NCBI GenBank assembly: GCA_963705325.1
Contig: OY970069.1
Location: 2,046,001-2,110,000 of the forward strand
Source of the DNA: DATARH01 sp963705325
GTDB taxonomy: Bacteria; Pseudomonadota; Alphaproteobacteria; ATCC43930; CGMCC-115725
Length of the DNA stretch: 64,000 bases
Direction: 5' to 3'
Position 1 is the first letter of the stretch. Each line of letters starts with the position of its first letter. Below the pieces are notes generated by a model, which worked only from the letters and a program-made list of their open reading frames with translations, was not told where the DNA came from and searched no databases. Shown piece by piece: positions 24,241 to 34,476 of the stretch. The translations under genes were made by a program, and so were the position numbers.

Positions 24241-27200
24241 ATGGCATCTAGCACGGAAAGCTTGGTCAAACCGACCGCCAACGAGGTTCCGGGCGCCGCC
24301 GTGCTCAAGAAAAACGGACGAAGCAAACCCGCCGGCCACACCAACGGGCATGCCAACGGCGCGGCCGAGGTTCATCCCGAGGATCTGCACGAGCTGCTGC
24401 ATGCCATGCAAGCGATGCGTATGGGGGATTTTTCGGTGCGCTTGCCCGACGACCATACCGGGCTCGCCGGCAAGATCGCCGACGTCTTCAACGAAATTGT
24501 CGCCGCCAACGAACGCATGGCGCACCAGCTCGAACAGGTCGGTCAGATCGTCGGCCGCGAGGGCAAGACGCGCCGGCGCGTCAAGTTCGCCCTGTCGCAC
24601 GGCGCCTGGGGTGAAATGGAAAGCTCGGTCAACACGCTGATCGACGATCTCTTGTGGCCGACAACCGCTGTCACCCATGCGATCACGGCGGTGGCCCGCG
24701 GCGATCTGCTGCAGACGGTTCAGCTGGATGTCGACGGCCGACCGCTGAAGGGGGAGTTCCTGCGCTCTGCGTCGATCGTTAACCGCATGATCGAGCAGCT
24801 CAACGTCTTCACCTCGGAAGTCACTCGCGTCGCCCGCGAGGTCGGCACCGATGGCAAGTTGGGCGGCCAGGCCCAGGTCCGCGAAGTCACCGGCGTCTGG
24901 AAGGACCTGACCGAGAGCGTCAATTCGATGGCCTCGAACTTGACGGCACAGGTCCGCAACATTGCCGATGTGACGATCGCCGTCGCCAATGGCGATCTGT
25001 CGAAAAAGATCACCGTCGATGTGCGGGGCGAAATTCTGCAGCTCAAGGAAGCCATCAACACGATGGTCGACCAGCTGCGCTCGTTCGCCTCCGAGGTGAC
25101 GCGCGTCGCGCGCGAAGTCGGAACCGAAGGGAAGCTGGGAGGCCAGGCAATCGTGCCCGGCGTCGCCGGGACGTGGAAGGACCTCACCGACTCGGTCAAT
25201 GCGATGTGCGGCAACCTCACCGATCAGGTGCGCAACATCGCGCAGGTCACCACAGCGGTCGCACGCGGCGACCTTTCGCGCAAAATCACCGTCGATGTGC
25301 GCGGCGAAATCCTCGAGCTCAAGGACACCATCAACACGATGGTCGATCAGCTCAACGCCTTCGCCGGCGAGGTGACGCGCGTGGCGCGCGAGGTCGGCAC
25401 TGAGGGACGGCTCGGCGGCCAGGCACAAGTGCCCGGCGTGGCCGGCACCTGGAAGGACCTGACCGACAACGTCAACTCGATGGCCTCCAACCTGACGGCG
25501 CAGGTGCGCAACATCGCCGAGGTCGCCACCGCGATCGCCGGCGGCGATCTGTCGAAGAAGATCACGGTCAACGTGTCGGGCGAAATCCTCCAGCTTAAGG
25601 AGACCATCAACACGATGGTCGATCAGCTCAACGCCTTCGCCGGCGAGGTGACGCGCGTGGCGCGCGAGGTCGGCACTGAGGGACGGCTCGGCGGCCAGGC
25701 CAACGTGCTCGGCGTCGCGGGGACCTGGAAGGACCTGACCGAGTTGGTCAACTCGATGGCAAACAATCTGACCGGTCAGGTGCGCAACATCGCCGAGGTG
25801 ACCACCGCGGTCGCCAATGGCGATTTGTCGAAGAAGATCACAGTCAACGTGTCGGGCGAGATCGCACAACTCAAAGACACCATCAACACGATGGTCGATC
25901 AGCTCAACGCCTTCGCCGGCGAGGTGACGCGCGTGGCGCGCGAGGTCGGCACGGAAGGCAAGCTCGGCGGTCAGGCCGAAGTGAAGGGCGTCGCCGGCAC
26001 CTGGAAAGATCTGACCGACTCCGTCAACTACATGGCCGGCAACCTGACCGACCAGGTACGAAACATCGCCGAGGTCGCGACCGCCGTGGCGCGCGGCGAT
26101 CTGTCGAAGAAGATCACGGTCAACGTCTCAGGCGAAATTCTGCAGCTGAAAGACACCATCAACACGATGGTGGATCAGCTTAACGCCTTCGCCGGCGAGG
26201 TGACGCGCGTGGCGCGCGAGGTCGGCACCGAAGGGCGACTCGGCGGCCAGGCGCAGGTGCCGGGCGTCGCCGGCACTTGGAAGGACCTGACCGACAATGT
26301 CAACTCGATGGCGGGCAACCTGACAGGGCAGGTGCGCAACATCGCCGAGGTGGCGACCGCAATCGCCAATGGTGACCTGTCGCGCAAGATCACCGTCGAT
26401 GTGCGTGGTGAAATCCTCGAGCTCAAGGAAACGCTCAACACGATGGTCGACCAGCTCAACCGGTTCGCCGGCGAGGTGACGCGCGTCGCGCGCGAGGTTG
26501 GCACCGAAGGACGCCTCGGCGGCCAGGCTCAGGTGCCTGGGGTCGCCGGCACGTGGAAGGACCTCACCGATTCGGTCAATTCGATGGCCGGTAATTTGAC
26601 GGCGCAGGTGCGCAACATCGCCGAGGTGACGACCGCAGTCGCGCGCGGCGACTTGTCGCGCAAAATCACCGTCGACGTAAAGGGCGAAATCCTCGAGTTG
26701 AAGAACACGATCAATACGATGGTCGATCAGCTGAACGCATTCGCCTCCGAAGTCACACGCGTCGCCCGCGAGGTTGGCACCGAGGGCAAGCTCGGCGGCC
26801 AAGCAACCGTCCCGGGCGTCGCCGGTACCTGGAAGGACCTGACCGACAACGTCAATTTCATGGCGTCGAACCTGACCGGGCAGGTGCGCAACATCGCCGA
26901 GGTGGCGACCGCAATCGCCAATGGCGACCTATCGAAAAAGATCACCGTCGATGTGCGCGGGGAAATCCTGGAGCTCAAGGAAACGCTCAACACGATGGTG
27001 GAGCAGCTGCGCTCCTTTGCCGCGGAGGTGACCCGTGTTGCCCGCGAGGTCGGCACCGAAGGCCGATTGGGCGGCCAGGCGATCGTGCCCGAGGTCGCGG
27101 GCACCTGGAAGGACCTGACAGACAATGTGAACTTGCTCGCCGCCAATCTCACGACGCAGGTGCGCAATATTGCCGAAGTGACGACGGCGGTCGCCCGCGG

Positions 27201-30200
27201 CGACCTGTCGCGCAAGATCACCGTCGATGTGAAAGGCGAAATCCTCGAGCTCAAGAACACCATTAACACGATGGTCGATCAGCTCAACGGGTTCGCCTCC
27301 GAGGTGACGCGCGTCGCGCGCGAAGTCGGCACCGAAGGCAAGCTCGGCGGCCAGGCCACCGTCCCTGGGGTCGCCGGCACCTGGAAGGACCTGACCGACA
27401 CGGTCAACGTCATGGCCGCCAACCTCACCGAGCAGGTGCGCGGCATCGTCAAGGTCGTGACCGCGGTCGCTAACGGCGATCTGAAGCAGAACCTAACCGT
27501 CAAATCGATGGGCGAGGTTGCCGCCCTCGCCGAGACCATCAACAACATGACCAACACGCTCGCGACCTTTGCCGACCAGGTGACGACGGTCGCCCGGGAG
27601 GTTGGGGTCGAAGGGCGCCTTGGCGGTCAGGCCAACGTTCCCGGGGCGGCCGGCACCTGGAAAGATTTAACTGGAAACGTCAACCTGCTGGCGGCGAACC
27701 TGACGACGCAGGTGCGTGCGATTGCCGAAGTGGCGACTGCCGTGACCAAGGGCGACCTTACACGGTCGATCCAGGTCGAGGCTCGCGGCGAAGTCGCCGA
27801 GCTCAAAGACAACATCAATACCATGATCGGCAATCTGCGCCTCACGACCGATCAGAATACCGAGCAGGATTGGCTCAAGACCAATCTCGCGCGCTTCACC
27901 AACATGCTTCAGGGGCAGCGCGACTTGGCGAAGGTCGGCCGTATGCTGCTGTCCGAGCTGACGCCGCTGGTCGAGGCGCAGAACGGCGCGATCTATCTTG
28001 TCGAACCGGAAGGGACGCTGCGCCGCCTCGCGGCCTATGCAGACAGCGACATCAGCGGACATCCCGATCGCCTCCAGCCGGGCCAGGGTCTGGTCGGACA
28101 GTGCGCGGTGGACGCGCGCCGTATGGTGATTACCGAACTCCCGCAGAATGTCGTTCCAATTCGTTCAGGGATATTCGAAGTACCACCGACGAACCTCATT
28201 GTCCTTCCGGTATCGTTTGAGGGCCAGGTGAAGGCGGTCATCGAGCTCGCCTCGGTTCGTAGCTTCACCGACCTGCAGATATCATTCCTTGAGCAACTGA
28301 CAGGTGGCATCGGCATCGTGCTGAACAGCATAGAGGCAACGATGCAGACCGAGGGTTTGCTGACGCAGTCGCAGCAACTCGCCGGCGAGCTGCAGACCCA
28401 GCAACGAGAGCTGCAGCAGACCAACGAACAACTTGAACAAAAGGCGCAGCAACTCGCCGAGCGCAACGTCGAGGTCGAACGCAAGAATCAGGAAATTGAG
28501 CAAGCCCGCGGCGCCCTAGAGGAAAAGGCGACCGAGCTGGCACTAACCTCGAAATATAAATCCGAATTTCTCGCCAATATGTCGCACGAGTTGCGCACGC
28601 CGCTGAACAGCATCCTAATCCTTGGCCAGCAGCTCGGTGATAATCCGGACGGCAACCTGAGCGCAAAACAAGTGGAGTTCGCGCGCACCATCCACAGCGC
28701 CGGCACCGATCTGCTCAACCTCATCAGCGATATCCTCGATCTATCCAAGATCGAGTCCGGCACCGTATCCGTCGACGTCGAGGAGATCTTCTTCAACAAT
28801 CTCGTCGACATGGTAGCGCGGCCCTTCCGTCACGAGGCGGACAGCCGCAAGCTATCGTTTGACGTGACACTCGATCCGAAGCTCGGCAGCAGCATCACCA
28901 CCGACTCCAAGCGGCTGCAGCAGGTGCTCAAAAACCTGCTGTCGAACGCCTTCAAGTTCACGGAGCAAGGCGGCGTCAAGCTCAACATTTTCCGCGCCAC
29001 CGCCGGGTGGACGCCAGAGCACAGGGTACTAAGTCACGGCGACGTGGTCGCTTTCGAAGTATCGGATACCGGCATCGGCATCCTTCCCGAGAAGCAGCGT
29101 ATTATTTTCGAGGCATTCCAGCAGGCGGATGCCAGCACCAACCGGCGGTATGGCGGAACGGGTCTCGGGCTCGCCATCAGCCGCGAGCTGTCGAACCTGC
29201 TCGGCGGTGAGATCCAGCTGCGCAGCACACCGGGCGCCGGGGCAACCTTTACGCTCTACCTACCGCTTCGATACATCGGGACGCTGGCGGTGCCACGTTC
29301 CGCGACAGAGATGCCGCCGGCACTCGCCGACTCGCTTCCGACTGTGCGGACGGGCGAGCCGATCGTTACCCAGGTGCAGGACGACCGATCGATGTTGGAG
29401 CCTGGCGACAATATACTGCTGGTCGTCGAGGACGACGCGCATTACGCGCGCATCATCGCCGATCTGGCGCACGACGCCGGCCTCAAAGTATTGGTCGCGA
29501 TGACGGGAGCCGACGCGTTGATCCTGGCGCGGGAGTATCAGCCGACCGCGATCTCGCTCGATGTGTTCTTGCCTGACATGCTGGGCTGGGCGGTGCTGAG
29601 CCAGCTCAAACAGGATCCGTTGACGCGGCATATCCCGGTGCAGGTCGTGACGCTCGACGAGGACCGGCAGCACGGACTTGCTCGCGGCGCCTTCTCGTTC
29701 GTCAACAAGCCAAGTACAACCGGCGATCTCGGCTCCGCGCTTCACCGCATCACCGAGTACATCAAGCCCCGGCGCAAGCGGCTTCTCGTCGTCGAAGACA
29801 ATCCAGCGGAGCAGCTCAGCATCGCAGAGCTACTCGGTCACGACGATATCGACATCGCCACGGTTGGGACTGGCGGCGAAGCGCTGACCGATATTCGCGA
29901 GTGCGGCGCGGACTGCGTCGTGCTCGATCTGCGACTCCCCGACATGACGGGTTTCGAGCTGCTCAACGAAATCCGCAACGACCCGGCGCTCTCCGATCTT
30001 CCTGTAGTCGTATTCACCGGTCGCGAGCTATCGCCGGAGGAAGACGCGCGGCTTCACACGATCGCGCGAAGCGTGGTGGTTAAAGGCGTTGAGTCGCCCG
30101 AGCGGCTGCTCGACGAGACCGCGCTCTTCCTCCACCGGGCAATCGCGGATCTGCCCGAAGAAAAGCAGCGGATGATCGAACGACTGCACAGCTCGGACGA

Positions 30201-30579
30201 AGCGCTGGCCGGGCGGACGGTTCTCCTCGTCGACGACGACGCGCGCAACATCTTCGCACTATCAAGCGTGCTGGAACGGCGCGGCATGCACGTTTTGACG
30301 GCGGCGACCGGCAGCGAGGCGGTGGCCGCAGTCAAATCGACTCCCGATCTGTCGATTGTGCTGATGGACATCATGATGCCGGAGATGGATGGCTATCAAA
30401 CTATGGAGGTGATCCGCGCCGATCCCGCCTTCCGCCGGCTACCGATCATCGCGCTCACCGCCAAGGCGATGAAGGGCGACCGCGAAAAATGCCTGGAGGC
30501 GGGAGCCTCGGACTATCTCGCTAAACCAGTCGATACCGAGCAATTGCTTTCCGCATTGCGGATGTGGCTGCACCGCTAG
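24241..30579 (+). CDS. Giant poly-HAMP hybrid histidine kinase with GAF and three receivers
   Basis: 2112 residues, cytoplasmic: no membrane segment or signal peptide. Order: divergent HAMP units (about 45-190); eleven tandem 92-residue HAMP pairs (about 190-1195), each with TRVAREVGTEGxLGGQA, GTWKDLT and TAVAxGDLSxKITV; GAF (about 1206-1363); coiled coil; HisKA with His1449 in MSHELRTPLNS; HATPase (LLSNAFKFT, SDTGIGI, YGGTGLGLAIS); receivers with Asp1774, Asp1896 and Asp2043. It resembles fungal group III (Nik1/Os-1) osmosensing kinases and bacterial relatives. AGGAG precedes the ATG. A second kinase follows after 14 bases, probably a phosphorelay partner. Confidence 0.93.
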   Translation: MASSTESLVKPTANEVPGAAVLKKNGRSKPAGHTNGHANGAAEVHPEDLHELLHAMQAMRMGDFSVRLPDDHTGLAGKIADVFNEIVAANERMAHQLEQVGQIVGREGKTRRRVKFALSHGAWGEMESSVNTLIDDLLWPTTAVTHAITAVARGDLLQTVQLDVDGRPLKGEFLRSASIVNRMIEQLNVFTSEVTRVAREVGTDGKLGGQAQVREVTGVWKDLTESVNSMASNLTAQVRNIADVTIAVANGDLSKKITVDVRGEILQLKEAINTMVDQLRSFASEVTRVAREVGTEGKLGGQAIVPGVAGTWKDLTDSVNAMCGNLTDQVRNIAQVTTAVARGDLSRKITVDVRGEILELKDTINTMVDQLNAFAGEVTRVAREVGTEGRLGGQAQVPGVAGTWKDLTDNVNSMASNLTAQVRNIAEVATAIAGGDLSKKITVNVSGEILQLKETINTMVDQLNAFAGEVTRVAREVGTEGRLGGQANVLGVAGTWKDLTELVNSMANNLTGQVRNIAEVTTAVANGDLSKKITVNVSGEIAQLKDTINTMVDQLNAFAGEVTRVAREVGTEGKLGGQAEVKGVAGTWKDLTDSVNYMAGNLTDQVRNIAEVATAVARGDLSKKITVNVSGEILQLKDTINTMVDQLNAFAGEVTRVAREVGTEGRLGGQAQVPGVAGTWKDLTDNVNSMAGNLTGQVRNIAEVATAIANGDLSRKITVDVRGEILELKETLNTMVDQLNRFAGEVTRVAREVGTEGRLGGQAQVPGVAGTWKDLTDSVNSMAGNLTAQVRNIAEVTTAVARGDLSRKITVDVKGEILELKNTINTMVDQLNAFASEVTRVAREVGTEGKLGGQATVPGVAGTWKDLTDNVNFMASNLTGQVRNIAEVATAIANGDLSKKITVDVRGEILELKETLNTMVEQLRSFAAEVTRVAREVGTEGRLGGQAIVPEVAGTWKDLTDNVNLLAANLTTQVRNIAEVTTAVARGDLSRKITVDVKGEILELKNTINTMVDQLNGFASEVTRVAREVGTEGKLGGQATVPGVAGTWKDLTDTVNVMAANLTEQVRGIVKVVTAVANGDLKQNLTVKSMGEVAALAETINNMTNTLATFADQVTTVAREVGVEGRLGGQANVPGAAGTWKDLTGNVNLLAANLTTQVRAIAEVATAVTKGDLTRSIQVEARGEVAELKDNINTMIGNLRLTTDQNTEQDWLKTNLARFTNMLQGQRDLAKVGRMLLSELTPLVEAQNGAIYLVEPEGTLRRLAAYADSDISGHPDRLQPGQGLVGQCAVDARRMVITELPQNVVPIRSGIFEVPPTNLIVLPVSFEGQVKAVIELASVRSFTDLQISFLEQLTGGIGIVLNSIEATMQTEGLLTQSQQLAGELQTQQRELQQTNEQLEQKAQQLAERNVEVERKNQEIEQARGALEEKATELALTSKYKSEFLANMSHELRTPLNSILILGQQLGDNPDGNLSAKQVEFARTIHSAGTDLLNLISDILDLSKIESGTVSVDVEEIFFNNLVDMVARPFRHEADSRKLSFDVTLDPKLGSSITTDSKRLQQVLKNLLSNAFKFTEQGGVKLNIFRATAGWTPEHRVLSHGDVVAFEVSDTGIGILPEKQRIIFEAFQQADASTNRRYGGTGLGLAISRELSNLLGGEIQLRSTPGAGATFTLYLPLRYIGTLAVPRSATEMPPALADSLPTVRTGEPIVTQVQDDRSMLEPGDNILLVVEDDAHYARIIADLAHDAGLKVLVAMTGADALILAREYQPTAISLDVFLPDMLGWAVLSQLKQDPLTRHIPVQVVTLDEDRQHGLARGAFSFVNKPSTTGDLGSALHRITEYIKPRRKRLLVVEDNPAEQLSIAELLGHDDIDIATVGTGGEALTDIRECGADCVVLDLRLPDMTGFELLNEIRNDPALSDLPVVVFTGRELSPEEDARLHTIARSVVVKGVESPERLLDETALFLHRAIADLPEEKQRMIERLHSSDEALAGRTVLLVDDDARNIFALSSVLERRGMHVLTAATGSEAVAAVKSTPDLSIVLMDIMMPEMDGYQTMEVIRADPAFRRLPIIALTAKAMKGDREKCLEAGASDYLAKPVDTEQLLSALRMWLHR
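24800..27830 (+). repeat. Eleven tandem 276-bp repeats encoding HAMP pairs
   Basis: The EVTRVAREVG codons recur every 276 bases (24817, 25093 and on to about 27580), with long identical stretches between neighbouring units; the units starting near 25370 and 25645 are almost identical. Likely site of copy-number change by recombination. Confidence 0.92.
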
Positions 30580-30593
30580 CGTGGATTCCGACA

Positions 30594-32309
30594 ATGGGCG
30601 CAGAAGAGAAGGTCAACATCCTACTGGTCGATGACCAGCCGGGGAAATTGCTGAGTTACGAGGCGGTGCTCGCCGATCTGGGCGAGAACCTGTTGAAGGC
30701 GCAATCGGCAAACCAAGCGCTTGAATTGCTGCTGCGCCATGAGGTAGCGGTCGTCCTGATCGATGTCTGCATGCCCGATCTCGATGGGTTCGAGCTGGCG
30801 GAACTGATCCGTGCCCACCCACGCTTTCAGGCGACCGCGCTGATCTTCGTCTCCGCGGTTCAAGTGACCGATGTCGATCTGCTGCGCGGGTACGCCGCCG
30901 GCGCGGTCGATTACGTCCCGGTCCCGGTAGTGCCGGAATTGCTACGCGCCAAGGTCCGCGTCTTCGCCGAGCTCTATCGCAAGACCAAGCAGCTCGAGGC
31001 GTTGAACAGTGAGCTGGAACGCCGCGTCGCGGAACGTACCGCCGAACTCGAGCTCACCAATGCCGAGCTCGAACGCCGGGTCGAGGCGCGCACCAGGGAG
31101 AGCGAAGCCGCGCTGGCCCAGGTCCACGAAATGCAGAAGGTGGAAAGCCTCGGCAAACTGACCGGTGGGGTCGCCCATGACTTCAACAATCTGCTGACAG
31201 CGGTGCTCGGCAATCTCGAAATATTGCGCAAGTCGGTAGCCGGCTATCCCCGTCAGCTTCGCCTGGTCGACAATGCGATCCGGGGTGCCGAGCGCGGTGC
31301 CACCCTGACCAACCGTATGCTCGCCTTTGCTAGGCGGCAAGAGCTGCGGCCGGAGACGGTGCACATTCCCGAGCTCGTCGAGGGCATGGTGGAGATGCTG
31401 CGCCGCTCGCTCGGACCGAATGTTCGGATTTGCACCACTCTGGACTCCGGCGCGCCGCCAACCCAGGTCGACCCGAACCAGCTCGAGCTGGCAATTCTCA
31501 ATCTTGCCCTGAACGCCCGCGACGCGATGCCTGAGGGCGGAGAACTAAACATCGCGGCGTTCGGCGAACGCCTCGGCGAAGGCGATGTCCCCGGCTTGGC
31601 CTGCGGCGACTATGTCTGCATCGCGGTTAGCGATACCGGCACCGGCATGGACAAGGATACCTTGAAGCGCGCTACCGAACCTTTTTTCACGACGAAGAAC
31701 CCGGGTCATGGCACGGGACTTGGCCTGTCCATGGTCGACGGCCTGGTCGCCCAGTCGCATGGGGCGATGCGAATCCTCAGCGAAATGAGTGGCGGAACCA
31801 GAGTCGAGCTACGACTGCCGGTCTCTGAGGTTGCCGAGACCATGCCTTCGAGTCCCGTCAGCCCGAAGCACTGCGCGCAGGGGCCTTGGCGGGTACTGCT
31901 GGTCGAGGACGACCCGATGGTAGCATCGATCACCTCGGCGATGCTCGAAGAACTCGGCCATACCATCATCGAGGCAAACTCGGCGCAGCATGCGCTGGAG
32001 ATTCTGCGCGGCGACAGCGCCATCGATGCCGTCATCACCGACCATGCGATGCCGGATACGACGGGTGCGGAGTTGGCGACGCAGGTCCGACGCGAATGGC
32101 CCGGGCTGCCGGTCGGACTGATTAGTGGCTACGTCGGGTTATTGGACGATGCGAACCCCGATTTTCCTCGGCTGTCCAAACCGTACCACCAGGATCAACT
32201 GGCGGGGTTGGTGGCGTCGCTTGTCGCAGCGAAAGGGGCACACGAAACGCCGCGCCAGGGTCTTGTGCCGGCTATCGGAGATTTCTCAGCGCCGCGCCTC
32301 GTTCCCTAA
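30594..32309 (+). CDS. Receiver-kinase-receiver hybrid protein
   Basis: 571 residues from ATG 30594; an in-frame ATG at 30564 lies inside the previous gene. Order: receiver (LLVDDQP, Asp in LIDVCMPD); coiled coil of ERRVAERTAELE repeats; HisKA with GGVAHDFNNLL; HATPase (LNARDAMPEG, DTGTGMD, GTGLGLSMV); C-terminal receiver (VEDDPMV, Asp in ITDHAMPD, Lys in LSKPYH). It sits 14 bases after the poly-HAMP kinase, so probably receives phosphate from it. Paralogue of the kinase at 2-1147. Output unknown; no DNA-binding domain. Confidence 0.9.
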   Translation: MGAEEKVNILLVDDQPGKLLSYEAVLADLGENLLKAQSANQALELLLRHEVAVVLIDVCMPDLDGFELAELIRAHPRFQATALIFVSAVQVTDVDLLRGYAAGAVDYVPVPVVPELLRAKVRVFAELYRKTKQLEALNSELERRVAERTAELELTNAELERRVEARTRESEAALAQVHEMQKVESLGKLTGGVAHDFNNLLTAVLGNLEILRKSVAGYPRQLRLVDNAIRGAERGATLTNRMLAFARRQELRPETVHIPELVEGMVEMLRRSLGPNVRICTTLDSGAPPTQVDPNQLELAILNLALNARDAMPEGGELNIAAFGERLGEGDVPGLACGDYVCIAVSDTGTGMDKDTLKRATEPFFTTKNPGHGTGLGLSMVDGLVAQSHGAMRILSEMSGGTRVELRLPVSEVAETMPSSPVSPKHCAQGPWRVLLVEDDPMVASITSAMLEELGHTIIEANSAQHALEILRGDSAIDAVITDHAMPDTTGAELATQVRREWPGLPVGLISGYVGLLDDANPDFPRLSKPYHQDQLAGLVASLVAAKGAHETPRQGLVPAIGDFSAPRLVP

Positions 32310-32310
32310 A

Positions 32311-32644
32311 GCGGGCACCTATGATCCGCACTCCGAGGCGTGTTAACGCTCGGCGATACTTCTCTTTGAGAAGGATTGTCTCAAGGAATACCGGCCGTAG
32401 GATCCGGCCTTCCGGCAGTACCTTTCGGATCAAGGTCACCGCCGTATTCCTGCCCGATATTGAAATCTGCGATTTCGCCTATGCAGACGCGGCCCCATAC
32501 AAACTTTTCCTGAGGTGTCCACTGCGGGTCTGCGGGTACCGCGCATTGTCCGCTCGTCGGGACCGGCTGCGCAGCCTCGCCGCCATATGCGCCGATGGTT
32601 GCAACGACCAACATCACTGCGAACACAGCATAGCTGTATCGCAC
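32311..32644 (-). pseudogene. Truncated, frameshifted secreted protein of a pentapeptide-repeat type
   Basis: GTG 32644 starts a signal peptide (VRYSYAVFAVMLVVATIGAY) followed by WTPQEKFVWGRVCIGEIADF and NIGQEYGGDLDPKG. Near 32400 the frame breaks; one base out of phase it continues RILRPVFLETILLKEKYRRA, LTRLGVRIIGARFRE, as in proteins with this N-terminal domain before pentapeptide repeats. Homology stops at about 32311, at the end of the kinase gene, where the repeat part is gone. Confidence 0.7.
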
Positions 32645-33230
32645 GTCCTCGTCGCTCCCTGGTTTTTAGCGACACTGCCCGAATTTCGGGTCGTCGGAGG
32701 CCTAGAATCGCGCCAATGACCGTTTGCTGCAACCGGCATATCGAAGTTCGTCGGGAGGAGGTCGAATTGGCATGAATTCGACGGCCGCATAATCCCGGGC
32801 TCTGGAAAGTGCTGTTTGAGCACGCCGCCACTGGGAGACTTTGCTCGATCCGGATGGCTGCAAACGGCGCGTTCCCGTCGCTCCTGCGCGACCAAGCGAA
32901 TGTCCCCTAACTGAACCGAGAGCGGACACTCAGCCGGCGCAACGGGAACGCGTCTTCACGCCCCCCTTTGCGGCCATCCCAACCCTGCCCGAAGCCCGTA
33001 AGCCGTCGCAAAGCCTACGTTCGTCGTTGAAGCAGGATCGAGTGTTCGTGGCTAGGCCAGCGCTGCGTTTCTTGCTGTCAGTTTAGAGCCTTCCGCCGGC
33101 ACCCCAAAACCTTGCTATCGATCTCGAATTCGGTAAATGGCCCAGTCGCGGTCCTCCTCGACTAATTCACAATTACTTTCGATGTGCTCCATAAGCTGGG
33201 GATTGGCTTCACGGAACTCAGTTCTTTGGC
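32645..33230. other. Gap with no supported gene
   Basis: Short frames only. A TGTCCCCTAAC/GCGGACACTCA pair near 32900-32930 resembles common intergenic repeat debris. Nothing identifiable before the IS left end at 33231. Confidence 0.5.
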
Positions 33231-33293
33231 TGATCCACCCCCCGCGCAGTGGCCCACCCTGAGCTATGGTTTTTGCTCTCGAGGAGGACTGCG

Positions 33294-33572
33294 ATGCCGA
33301 GGAAGATTTACAAAGCGGAAGAGATCGTCGCCAAGCTGCGGAAGGTTGATGTTCTGACCTCGCAAGGCCAGGGCGTTGCCGAGGCGATCCGATCGATTGG
33401 GGTCAGCGAGGTGACCTACTACCGGTGGCGCCAGGAATTCGGCGGTCTGAAGAGCGACCAGGTGAGACGGCTCAAGGACCTGGAGACGGAGAACACCCGG
33501 CTTCGCCGCGCCATCTCGGACCTGACGCTCGATAAGCTGATCCTTCAGGAGGCGGCGCGGGGAAACTTCTAA
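33294..33572 (+). CDS. IS407/IS511-like OrfA
   Basis: 92 residues from ATG 33294 (GAGGAGG upstream). Transposase_8 HTH: MPRKIYKAEEIVAKLRKVDV, IGVSEVTYYRWRQEFGGL, then a zipper-like LKDLETENTRLRRAISDLTL. The end EAARGNF overlaps the region where the orfB frame (GKLLSPARRR) begins, consistent with -1 frameshifting at GGGGAAACTT. Confidence 0.9.
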   Translation: MPRKIYKAEEIVAKLRKVDVLTSQGQGVAEAIRSIGVSEVTYYRWRQEFGGLKSDQVRRLKDLETENTRLRRAISDLTLDKLILQEAARGNF

Positions 33573-34476
33573 GCCCCGCGCGTCGCCGCGCCTGCATCGA
33601 GCATGTTCGAGGCGTGCTGTCGATTTCCGAGCGCCGTGCCTGTGCGGCGCTCGGGCAGCACCGCTCGACGCAGCGCAAGATCCCGCGGGGCCGTGACGAC
33701 GAAGAGCGATTGACCGCCGACATCGTCGCGTTGGCCAAGCAATATGGCCGCTATGGCTATCGCAAGATCGCCGAGTTTCTGCGCCGAGCCGGCTGGCTGG
33801 TCAACGACAAGCGGGTCGAACGGATCTGGCGACGCGAGGGGCTAAAGGTCCCCGCCCGGCAGCCGAAGCGCGCGCGCCTATGGACCGCTGAGGGATCGTG
33901 TATCCGGCTGCGGGCGGAGCGTCCCAACCACGTCTGGTCCTACGACTTTGTCGAGGAGCGCACCCATGACGGCCGCAAATTCCGCCTGCTCAACATCATC
34001 GACGAGTTCACCCCGAGTGCCTGGCCATCCGGGTATCCCGCCGGCTCAAGTCGATTGACGTCATCGACGTACTCTCCGACCTGTTCATCCTGCGCGGCGT
34101 GCCCGGGCACATTCGTTCCGACAATGGCCCGGAGTTCGTCGCCAAGGCGGTGCAGGAGTGGATCGGCGCCGTCGGCGCCAAGACCGCCTACATCACCCCG
34201 GGAAGCCCATGGGAGAACGGTTTCATCGAAAGCTTCAATGCACGCCTGTGCGACGAGCTTCTCGATGGTGAGGTCTTCTACACGCTGCGCGAGGCCCAGA
34301 TCGTCATCGAGAGCTGGCGCCGGCACTACAACGCCATCCGGCCGCATGCCTCGATCGGTTACAGGGCTCCTGCGCCGGAGGTGTTCGTGCCAGCCCTCGC
34401 CGCATGGCCGGCTGCGCAACCCCGACCAGCTCCGCCGGCCATGCTCCCGCTGGTGCCAAGACCAGCCCTAAACTAA
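33572..34476 (+). pseudogene. IS407/IS511-like OrfB transposase, one-base frameshift
   Basis: The frame runs SPARRRACIEHVRGVLSIS to the first catalytic Asp (VWSYDFVEERTHDG) and LLNIIDEFT, then shifts at about 34011-34014, where one base is missing. The other frame continues with the second Asp (IRSDNGPEFVAKA) and the Glu (NGFIESFNARLCDE) to GYRAPAPEVF. The triad is split, so this copy cannot move itself. Confidence 0.88.

Noticed and set aside
24178..25869. 563-residue open frame antisense to the poly-HAMP kinase
   Set aside because: It is a shadow of the GC-rich repeats (LGDVAHLxxQ-type periodic sequence mirrors the HAMP repeat). No ribosome site or family motif.
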